This document shows positions 55,743-64,000 of a DNA stretch of 64,000 nt, piece by piece. The notes below the pieces were generated by a model that did no database searches, was not told the origin of the DNA, and saw only the letters and a list, made by a program, of their open reading frames with translations. Positions within the stretch are counted from its first letter, which is position 1, and each line of letters begins with the position of its first letter. A program made the position numbers and the translations under genes. This DNA comes from Stratiolaelaps scimitus (lineage: Eukaryota > Arthropoda > Arachnida > Mesostigmata > Laelapidae), in NCBI GenBank assembly GCA_019614645.1, contig JABWDB010000011.1, positions 8,071,501-8,135,500 on the forward strand, in the 5' to 3' direction.

Positions 55743-58600
55743 ACCCAGGTCCCATCGCCCCAGCCCGAGACGCCACCCCAGCCCGTCGTGCCGCTTCAGC
55801 CCGAGACGCCACAGGCCCCCCGCGTGTGCCGTGCCCGCATTGCGAGGGCAGATTCTCCCGGCGCGGCCTCAACAGGCACATAACGGTGCGGCACCCGGAG
55901 GTCCGTTCGGTGCCTCAGCCAAGTCCAGCGCCCCAACCGCTCGAGCTGCGACTACAGGCGGCCATGCGTGAGGCCCGCGTCTTCAGTATTGTCCCGAAGG
56001 CTACGCGTTCCCTAGTCGCCGTGGCCCTCACAGACGTGCTCCGGGACGTTCATACCAATAACGACGTCTCCTCCTGGGAAGCGCTCCTGGCTTTCGCCCG
56101 AGTGGTCTTGCAGATGCCGGACAAAGGCGACACCTCCCGCTCCCTCCCAGCCGTGATTCGGGGAAACCTAGCGGCCTTCCGCGCCGGGGCGCGCTTGGAG
56201 TACCGCTTGCGTCGTCACCTCCCTCGCGGCCCTCGTCCTCCGCCCACGGATACGGGCCAGATGGCTGCGCGTATAGCCTCCCAAAAACTCTCCGAGGGTG
56301 ACATCTCTGGTGCCGCCCGGGCCCTGTGCTCTACCGACTCGGCCACGGACTCGGCTGAGGCTCTCCACGCCCTCAGGGCGAAGCACCCCCCCGCCCCTCC
56401 TAATTACGCCTTCCCCGTCCGTCCCCCGCAGGTCGACATTGCCCCAACGTCAACTGATGAGGTTTTTGCGGCCGTTTCCTCTTTCCCCCCGAGCTCGTCA
56501 GCCGGCCCCGATGGCCTTCGGCCGCGTCATCTCAGGGACCTGCTCTCTCCGGCACTCGGTGCCGTCGCCACTGCCCTCGCCAAGGCCCTCGCTAAGGTGG
56601 TCGACTGCATGCGGGCCGGCACGGTTCCATTGGCGCTACGGCCAATGCTCTTCGGCGCGCGCCTCATCGCCCTCAAGAAAAAGGATGGGTCGATACGGCC
56701 CATCGCCTGCTCTAGCACGATTCGTCGCCTGGCTGCTAAGATCGCCTGGGTCAACTAGAGGGACACGGTCGTGACCCTGCTCGGCCCAACCCAGTTGGGT
56801 TGCGGCCAGGCGTCTGGGACGGAGATAGCTGCTCACGCGGCTCGCGCCTTCATCCACGCTCATCCGGACGCGGCCCTGGTCAAGCTTGATTTTCGCAATG
56901 CCTTCAACACGGTCCGTCGAGATCTCGTTCTGCGAGAGGTTGCTGAGCACGTCCCTGGCCTCTTCCCTCTGGTCGACCTGGCCTATCATGGCCCCTCCCA
57001 TCTGATTATGGACAACGCCGTCATCAGCTCAGAGTGCGGGGTCCAGCAGGGGGACCCGCTGGGCCCAGCCCTCTTCTGCCTGGCCCTCCGGCCCCTCGCT
57101 GTGTCCCTCCAGTCGCGTTTGCGGCTGTGGTACATGGACGACGGAACGTTGGCGGGTGATCCGGCGACCGTCGCCTCCGACGTTCAGCGAGTACTCGACT
57201 ACGAGGGGCGCAGCGGCCTTGCCCTCAACCCCACGAAGTGCGAGATCTTCTCTTTAGACGCGCAGCCCGACCTCCAGCGGTCGCTCCCAGGATGCCGTCT
57301 CACTCAGAGGTTGTCTCTCGAGCTCGTCGGCTCCCCTCTCACGGACGAGGCCATCCGGCCGCTATTGGACCGTTGCCTCGAGAGGACGGCCGTGATACTC
57401 GACCGACTGCCCCTGTTGTCGGCTCACCAGGGGCTGTTCCTCCTTCGGTCCTGTTTCTCGGCGGCACGCATGCAGCACTTGCTTAGGACATGCCCGGCCG
57501 GCACTGAGGCTTCAGCCCTTCACGAGTATGACGACCTGGTGTTGGACGCCCTGACGACGATCCTGAACCTCCAGCTCCCTCCGGAAGCGGCGTCGCAGGC
57601 TACCCTTCCGGTCCGCTTCGGGGGCCTCGGCATCCTCAGTGTTCGCCGCTTGGCTGACGTTTGCTACGCCGCGTCGCTTACGGCGGTTGCCGACATGGTC
57701 GCTACGGTCCTCCCCCCCGAAGCGCTCGCCCACTTCTCCGCTTCCCAGGAAGCTGCCCTTGACCAGACGGGCGTCCGCGCTCGGGTCCCTCCGGACAAAC
57801 AGAGCAAGCAGCGGGCATGGTCCGATGCCCTGCACCAGGAGCTGCGGGACTCCCTCCTGGCCTCTGCGCCACACGTTGCTGAGCAAGCTCGCCTCCGGGC
57901 TGTCGACAGGCCTGGTGCGGGGGCGTGGCTCCACGCGCTGCCCTCCTCGTCCCTTGGTACTGCTCTAGACGATCGCTCCCTCCGCTTCTGTGTGGGCCTT
58001 CGCCTCGGGGCCCCTGTAGTTGCGGCCCACAGCTGCGAGCGTTGCGGGGACCCCGTCGCAACGAATGGCCATCACGGTCTCTCGTGCGAACGCAGCGCCG
58101 GTCGCCATCCGCGACACACGATGCTTAACGACACGCTCGTGAGGGCCCTCCACTCCGCCGGTATCCCTTGCACAAGGGAGCCACAGGGGCTCGACTCCTC
58201 TGACGGGCGCCGCCCTGACGGCCTCAACCTTATCCCCTTCCATCGAGGCCAGCACCTGGTTTGGGACGGCACTGTGGTTGACACTCTAGCACCTTCTTAT
58301 GTCAACCACTGTGCAACCATCCCCGGTTACGCAGTAGCGCGTGCGGAACGGGCAAAGCTAAGGAAGTACGCCGCACTCCAAGCAACCCACCTGTTTTCCC
58401 CCCTTGCCTTTGAGACCCTGGGCGGGCACGGCCCTCTCACTGCGAACTTCCTCGAGGGGGTCTACCATAGGTTGATCCGCGCCACCGGGGACAAGCGCGC
58501 TGGCTCTTTCCTCCTGCAGCGCCTGTCCCTCGCCGTGCAGAGAGGCAATGCCATCGCCTTCCTCGGGACATTGTCGTCCTCACCCCCCCCACCCCCATAA
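55739..58600 (+). pseudogene. RLE LINE ORF2 (C2H2 finger, RT, PD-D endonuclease), one in-frame stop
   Basis: One frame of 953 codons with a single TAG at 56,756-56,758. Residues ~30-52: a C2H2 finger (CPHCEGRFSRRGLNRH..H). RT from ~residue 245: AGPDGLRPRHLRDLL, ALKKKDGSIRPIA, then after the stop VKLDFRNAFNTVRRD, GVQQGDPLGPALFCLAL and the catalytic WYMDDG. The C-terminus has the zinc-binding CERCG..HHGLSC followed by RRPDG-x-N..WDGTVVD, the PD-x12-D motif of the R2-type restriction-like endonuclease. The APE nuclease is absent. R2-type elements cut one DNA strand and copy their RNA in place. The clade within the RLE group is not certain. Confidence 0.8.
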
Positions 58601-58645
58601 TCCCTAGAAATTCCGACCTACTGTATGTTTGAATAAACTATATAT

Positions 58646-58815
58646 AAGCTTGTATTCACCGGTAGAAACGTCGTGGCATTTGCAAGCTTCTGTTGGGGCA
58701 TGGAATTCGTGCTCTATCAACTGATGTTGCAGCAAGCGAAGGTCAACCGGAAGATTGTTACGTGCACTCGAGACAATTTCTCGGAATATTGCAAGAATTA
58801 CTTTAGCTCATAATT
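58646..58815 (+). pseudogene. Receptor gene fragment right of the RLE LINE
   Basis: Resumes at FTGRNVVAFASFCWG and goes to the final helix (FVLYQLMLQQA) and a divergent, slightly longer tail with a stop near 58,812. It joins the fragment ending at 54,316, so the RLE LINE lies in the middle of the last loop. Confidence 0.85.
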
Positions 58816-59086
58816 GCTAGGTATTGGTTAAATCGGAAGTGCTAAATAGCGCAAAGAGTCGCGTACATTGAAGACAGCTAGAGACAATAGGATCAGATTC
58901 TATCCTAATAATGATCGGCGGCTTGGACTGGAACTCTGCGATACACTTTTTAGACGCGCGCAACCAAGAGAAAGCCCTAGACACCATTGTTACATCAAAT
59001 TTGTTAATAGAACGTATATAACTCGAAATTATTCAACTTTTGATAGAATGCACATTTTGTGAAAGATAATTCTAACTGAATTAGGT

Positions 59087-59401
59087 GACCGAGCATCCCC
59101 GGACAAGGCCCCAGCACGGAAGCCAAAGGAGTCGAAGGAGACCAAGGCACCCGGCCATAAAACACTACCCGGAGCACTACCCGTTACCAACTATCCCTAG
59201 AGATCGAAGTAATGACAAGCGTGTCAACTCTGGGGATGAGATGGACTCTCAGCAGAGGATGGCATTAGCAGGTAGGGACGTGTTGTTATCCGCGTCAACA
59301 GCCCCCCCCCCCCACTCGATCGAAGCACTCTTTAATGGAAATTGGCATGGTGGTGTCCGTGCGTTTTACGAAAATATCCTACCCTCAAAAAAGAAAAAAA
59401 T
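59087..59401 (+). repeat. Poly-A-tailed dispersed repeat
   Basis: Full-length copy of the family at 11.93 kb, with a poly-C run in the middle (59,293-59,305) and an A-rich tail. Confidence 0.8.
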
Positions 59402-61450
59402 GTAGCCAATAGTATTTAAATTGATTATATTCATTAGACTAAATGTTTATGAATTAAAATATTTACTAAACAATAAATGCAAAAAAATAGTGTTATTTTT
59501 GCTGATTTGACCAGCTAGCACCTAGGTGATTTAGTGGAGAATATCTTTATCACAAATATACATAAAGAGTGTATGAATATGTTATTACAAATATCGCAGT
59601 ATTTCATGTCACTTTTTATGGTTACAGTGCTCGCGATGCGGTATAAATATAAGTTAATCGCACGCTATGAATGACCCGTGACGTCCAAACCTTCACCTTG
59701 GGTTTTTTCCAGTCCAACACTATGTCAACCATATAAGTATTTTTCAGTATTCGGATGGGTGCGTTATATATGTCGCCCTTATAAGGTCTCCTTATGCATT
59801 CGCGGTTCTTCCACACAAAACATTTTCAATTTCCAGTTGCATACAACTAGGTCATTTCAGGAAAATAAGGACTTTTCGGGAACCGTACGCTTAGATCTTA
59901 AACAATAATAGTCAGTTTTGTCAACGATTAGTCCCCACGAACAAAATTCTACATTGGATTCTTTAACCATATGCATGACGTCGTAATTTTGTCATACAGG
60001 TTTCAATGAAGGCCGAGGAATAAACACCGTCTCGAAGCCTTCAGCTCTTTAACACCGTAAAGACTCTGTGCAAGCCATGCACGACTGAGTTTTGGCGGTC
60101 ACCATGAATTTCAGAATCTGCACGCTATAAACTCAGTGCGTAGAGTGACGAAGATAAAACGTACCATTAAGTTTTAGAAATATTCAAGCATAGCCGCCGG
60201 ACGTTCAAAAAACCTATCAATCTGATCTATCCACAAAAGCACTCAACTCGTATGGATAAAAGCTCTCCCTTTCTTCATCATCCACCCGAGCAGTGCATCG
60301 TAATAATTGAACCTTTTAATCAAAACCTGTCAATGTGATCGTTCCTCTTCGTCGATAGTCGCTAGATCCAGCGATCGACATCGGATGATAGAGCGTATCA
60401 TTGTGAATGCAGCACAGTGTTGACCTTGCTGTTGGCGTTATTTCATTTATTCAAGTGGGTGTGCCTCTCGATCTATTGGTTCCTTTGTAGGGGACAAAAT
60501 GCAATTTGCTCTCGACTGTAGCGAATATGATATAATACCGCAGAAAAATATAATCGAATACACCTCTATTAGCGTGACTTTTCTCGAGCCGCAGGTGAGC
60601 CAGGCTCTGCTGTGATATTGTCGAAGGGACACTTATAGATGGGTTTACATCAACCTCACGCGCCTGCGAAACATCGAGCAAGGCAGTCGAATATCCGCAA
60701 TCACAGGCCCTTCAAAGGATTTACGATCGTCTGCAGGCGTACACCAACTCTAATGTATGGGAACGCGCATACTCTAATCGTGTAATACATTACAATAGTG
60801 CTCTATTGGCGTCAGTTATCTTCCGGTGAGGATTACACTACACGACTCGCAGGGTGAGTTAGGCCCAATGGCGATGTGAGCGGTCTGCTAACGACAACCC
60901 ATTCTTTTGGTGTGCGCGTTTCTGAAAAAGGGCGGCATAGGGCCAACCTGCTGAGCGTGACCATGGCTGCCCTTGGGGTGTCGCTTCGTCATGATGTATG
61001 TTGGCCTTGACAGCTTCTTGACACTAGCTCAGTACTTTTACTTGCTTAACTAGTACAGTGAAGACAGGACTTGATGTGCTGTTAGTTACTCGGAGACGGC
61101 AGCGGGACTTCACCAGCCCACTTTGGAGGCCAGGTTTGAAGTGACCCTATCAGGCCCGAGCTTGCTTTTATTAACCAGACATGACCTAGGTGCGAGGGTA
61201 GCCTAGGGCCCCCCGAGTCTCCCTGTACTATCATCCGCTTCTCTCTCTATAATGCTGAAGGATACCTGGTCTGTTTTCTGGAATACGTTTCCTTACGGAA
61301 CGTATTCGAATTAAAAGCATCGTCGTCTGGATTCCGTAAGTGTAATTTTAGAATATCTTCCCTTTTCGTCCGTGGATTCATCAGTATACAGTTTTAAGGG
61401 TTTTGTGCTAAATGTTTGGACTTGATCTACAATGATAAGGTCACTTCTGA
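59402..61450. other. No gene seen
   Basis: About 2 kb with only short open frames on both strands. No repeat of this window and no domain is recognised. Confidence 0.5.
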
Positions 61451-61459
61451 TGTCGCAGA

Positions 61460-61757
61460 AGTCCCGGACAGGACCCCAACACGGAAGCCAAAGTAGTCTT
61501 TGGAGACTAAGGAAACCGGCTATAGAACACTAGCCGGAGAAGGTACACTCATTCCCTAGAGATCGAAGTAATGCCAAGCGTAACGCCGACTCTAGGGAAG
61601 TGATGGATTCTCAGCAGAGGTCGGTGGTGGTAGCAGGCAAAGGCGTTTTGTCATCCACGTCAGCCCCCTGCAGTGGATCGGCCCACTCTTTAATGGAGAT
61701 CGAAATGTCTCTGGCGGTGTACGTACGTTTGAAGAAAATTTCCTCCACTCAAAAAAA
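61460..61757 (+). repeat. Poly-A-tailed dispersed repeat
   Basis: Full-length copy, close to that at 11.93 kb, with the hairpin CCGGCTA..TAGCCGG and an A-run at the end. Confidence 0.8.
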
Positions 61758-62220
61758 TAGTCCCTGTTGTTCGTACGGATTTAGAGACTAGCACTGCAAA
61801 GCCTGGTGGCAAACCTTGCAGTAACGTTGTTGTGAACAACGTTTGAAGTTGTTATTCAACAAATGTGTGAAAGTTTCACAGTATGTTTTGAAAAATACAA
61901 CATAACCGATAATAGAGACACTTCATTATACCTTAGATGCTATTTTGTTTCCATCATATTTAAAAGAGAGAATAAACAACCTCTTAGATTTATTATGTAG
62001 AAACGTGTATCTCACAGAAGCTGTCACAAAATTTGATTTCCTGTATTCCGCAACAAAGAAAGTATAAGACGATAGGATCATACTGCGGAAAGAGTTGAAT
62101 TCTACTCGTTCTTCATATCATCGCGAAGACGCAAAAATGCTTACACGCGTGCATGCAAAATCGTTGCGAACTTCAATTACAACACATACACCTATCTGTG
62201 GAATAGAGAGCATTCTTTGA
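61758..62220. other. No gene seen
   Basis: AT-rich; nothing recognised. Confidence 0.5.
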
Positions 62221-62221
62221 G

Positions 62222-62352
62222 ACGATTCTCAGCTGTTCTCCATATTTTATGACAGGCCTCGGCTCTGAACCTGACAGGATTTCAACCTAAGCCATAGGTC
62301 CCTCTTGTCTAACAATCCAAGACGATCACCACTAGATCATCTACGGGACATG
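62222..62352 (-). mobile_element. Second tRNA-derived SINE-like sequence
   Basis: The minus strand reads GATCTAGTGGTGATCGTCTT (A-box-like) and GGTTGAAATCC (B-box-like) about 40 bases later, then a tail shared with 30,985-31,030 (CAGCTGTTCTCC, GACAGGCCTC). Different from the SINE at 19.98 kb. Confidence 0.45.
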
Positions 62353-62365
62353 CAACACATATCAT

Positions 62366-62525
62366 ATTTTTTGCTAGAGAAGGAAACTTATTCAAACGCA
62401 CAGGACACCAGTGGAGACGTTCCAATCTTCAAGGAAGTCCAATCTCCGATCCTGTGCAGGGGGGTTGACGCGGATGTCAAAACGTATCTACCTGCCAAAA
62501 CCATCCTCTGTTGAGAATCTTTTTT
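62366..62525 (-). repeat. Poly-A-tailed dispersed repeat, inverted partial copy
   Basis: The reverse complement matches the right half of the 11.93 kb family (CAGAGGATGGTTTTGGCAGG.., GTGTCCTGTGCGTTTGAA). Confidence 0.75.
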
Positions 62526-62849
62526 CTTCGAGGATTACGGGAATGCGTGATGCACACACACACGCTGAGCGGCCCACCTATAACCCAGTGCTGGTGTGCG
62601 ACTCGCAAACCCACTAAACCCTCTCCCGTGTTGTTTGTACGTTCCTACATCCATGATATGTGCGCTCGCGTATAGGCCACTCTCTGTACGGGCTGAGTGC
62701 ACATCTTCCAATGTACAATACGGGCGTTCTCTTACAGATCGCAACACCGATCTATCATTGTAACATGATTCAAACGCTCGTGACGTTCGCATCATATATA
62801 GCAGTGTGTCTGACATAAATAGCGAAGATTATGAATCCATATATACGTG

Positions 62850-63010
62850 TATATTCAGCGATTACATGATTCCAGGGCCGACACATATGAAACAATGGCT
62901 CTCTGCCGGACGAGACACGGTGCTGGATCACTGCTACTTGGCGCTTTCAATCGTCGACTCATGCTATATCAATTGTTGTACTTTGTGATAGAAAATTATA
63001 ACCTTGCCAT
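62850..63010 (+). pseudogene. Possible receptor C-terminal scrap
   Basis: One frame reads LMLYQLLYFVIENYNLAI, resembling the final helix of the divergent receptors (FMIYQMALQHAMSNW). Upstream agreement is poor, so this is tentative. Confidence 0.3.
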
Positions 63011-63199
63011 TAGAAGCAACAGACCGTATAAAGCCTGCCGATATTCTGCAATACTACTGTGAACGGTTTATGTTGGGTGAGGTGTTTAATAACCAATCGA
63101 TAGGCGGTTGCATAATGGAGCAGCATTCGAGCGTGCAGCAAACAGCCTTCCGGAGATCATACACGATATGCTATATATATCCATATAAAACGTCTATAC

Positions 63200-63563
63200 T
63201 TCCTTAAATGACCCGCTACCATTTGTTGTTGTACACGCAAGCTACGAGAAACAAGGGGATAACTCGGTGCCGTTGATCGCGTTATTCCAAAGAGGCGCAG
63301 CCCGATCGGGTCAATAACGGCCAGTTGACGGTGTCTAGTTGACGTCCAGTAGACGTGTCCGATTAATGTTTTGTAGTTTGGAACAAACAGGAACTTGCAG
63401 AGACACATCAGCTGACGTGACCACTTCAATATCCTTCTTTCAAAAAAAAAACGGAGACAAGGAAATATATATCTGCAGCCGGGACTAAGTGATAGAATGA
63501 GCATCACATATGCTTGACTTGATGTTCCGATATAAGACAATGATCTGACTCTCCAACTCAGCG
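63200..63563 (+). repeat. Leader shared with the 38 kb pseudogene
   Basis: This stretch is the rough reverse complement of 38.15-38.42 kb (blocks such as GTCAATAACGGCCAGTTGAC and TGATAGAATGAGCATCACA), so the duplication covers the 5' flank as well as the gene start and may include the promoter. Confidence 0.7.
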
Positions 63564-64000
63564 ATGCCTCCTCGAGCCAAGTGCGCGATGTTAAATTTGC
63601 TAGACGGTATACTGTGGTGTCTTGGAATACCGCTTAAACAGGGCAGTGCCTGTTCGGGTGGCTTGAATAAGCTCCTCGTACTAATAACGTTTCTAGGCCA
63701 AGCGATTGCCGTCGTTTACAACGTATTCTACGTGTTTTGCATGGGCGATTACGTGACACGTCCCAGCCTCCAGCGGAACATACACTATTTTTCCAATTTC
63801 GTCGATATTGCAATAGTTTCTCGGCTGTATGTGTGGTTGATCCAAAACCACAGCCATCTGAAGACTCGTGTCCGATGGCGATTCTCAGACCAAATTTTGA
63901 CGGCACTCACTCTCCCAATTTTCATAAACGCCGCCTACCTCAGCGTCGTGTCAATGATGAGCGACGCCAATCCACTATATCGGCCGTACGGCATCTATTT
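63564..64000 (+). CDS. Gustatory-receptor-like 7TM chemoreceptor, cut by the window end (divergent subfamily)
   Basis: Open from ATG 63,564 to the window edge, 145 codons, no break. It starts MPPRAKCAMLNLLDGILWC, with hydrophobic segments at about 40-60, 80-98 and 112-130, and keeps the family blocks MGDYVTRPS and RLYVWLIQNHSHLKTRVRWRFSDQI (given in part). It resembles the 13.0 kb gene (DYVTRPV, RWLVRNHRQVRERIR) and the 38.1 kb pseudogene. The remaining ~200 residues should follow beyond the window. Confidence 0.7.
   Translation, partial: MPPRAKCAMLNLLDGILWCLGIPLKQGSACSGGLNKLLVLITFLGQAIAVVYNVFYVFCMGDYVTRPSLQRNIHYFSNFVDIAIVSRLYVWLIQNHSHLKTRVRWRFSDQILTALTLPIFINAAYLSVVSMMSDANPLYRPYGIY

Larger units (their letters stand above)
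54317..58645 (+). mobile_element. RLE LINE: nearly intact two-ORF retrotransposon with restriction-like endonuclease
   Basis: About 4.3 kb, GC-rich compared with its surroundings. The parts are a short 5' leader, ORF1 with three CCHC knuckles (one frameshift), ORF2 with one in-frame stop, a poly-C tract, and a 3' UTR with ATAATCCCTAGAAAT and GTTTGAATAAA. It sits in a receptor gene at the bases AATAT|CTTCACC of the last loop, without an obvious target-site duplication. The coding frames are otherwise clean, so it is young. At least four truncated relatives lie at 8.85, 33.5(-), 43.0(-) and 49.55 kb. Confidence 0.85.

Noticed and set aside
54976..58284. Long open frames on the minus strand opposite the RLE LINE
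   Set aside because: High GC content makes stops rare; the plus-strand frames carry all motifs.
1..64000. CRISPR arrays, bacterial operons or integrated bacterial genes
   Set aside because: No regularly spaced direct repeats and no prokaryotic gene organisation were seen; tandem repeats here are microsatellites and duplications.

Overview
The window reads as nuclear DNA of an arthropod. There are no bacterial operons. Predicted introns have GT-AG borders, and mariner and several non-LTR retrotransposons are present with long TA microsatellites. Its main content is a cluster of intronless seven-membrane chemoreceptor genes of the gustatory-receptor (7tm_7) type. Single-exon receptor arrays in repeat-rich DNA are known from mites, so a mite-like chelicerate is my best guess; the sequence does not prove it.

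Layout. 1-4.2 kb: non-coding, microsatellite-rich. 4.2-6.6 kb: a small secreted glycine/serine-rich protein gene, best explained by three coding exons. 7.6-33.4 kb: the core receptor cluster, holding six intact receptors (9.45, 13.0, 17.7, 24.3, 28.2 kb on +; 33.1 kb on -), a decayed relative at 7.6 kb, a full-length pseudogene at 14.6 kb and a duplicated 3' fragment at 19.05 kb. 33.4-44 kb: retroelement relics, a mariner, a receptor pseudogene on - (37.4-38.1 kb), a two-exon secreted-protein gene on - (42.1 to 39.4 kb) and a receptor scrap (43.8 kb). 44.3-49.2 kb: a long Jockey/CR1-like LINE (LINE A) with frameshifts. 50.3 kb: another intact receptor. 51.6-54.2 kb: mariner and R1-like LINE (LINE C) relics on -. 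54.3-58.65 kb: a nearly intact LINE with a restriction-like endonuclease (RLE LINE), inserted inside a receptor gene. 59-63.5 kb: repeats only. 63.56 kb to the end: the first part of another intact receptor.

The receptors fall into two subfamilies. The large one (start context with ATG followed by QNWR or PNSR; 9.45, 17.7, 24.3, 28.2, 33.1(-), 50.3 kb and most relics) is very uniform and carries a shared promoter block about 190-210 bases upstream of the start. The divergent one (13.0 and 63.6 kb intact; 7.6 and 38.1 kb decayed) is older. The cluster has grown by duplicating units made of retroelement tail, promoter block, receptor and 3' flank. Three units (17.7, 24.3, 28.2 kb) also carry an inverted copy of the receptor's own promoter and N-terminus directly upstream, giving a near-palindromic promoter region.

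Most striking points: the RLE LINE pairs an R2-type ORF2 (C2H2 finger, RT, PD-D nuclease) with a three-knuckle ORF1 that looks homologous to ORF1 of the Jockey-like LINE in the same window; a tRNA-derived SINE shares its 3' tail with that Jockey-like LINE; and a 535-base tandem duplication that looks perfect has copied a receptor 3' end. All relationships were judged by eye; no alignment, search or expression data were available.
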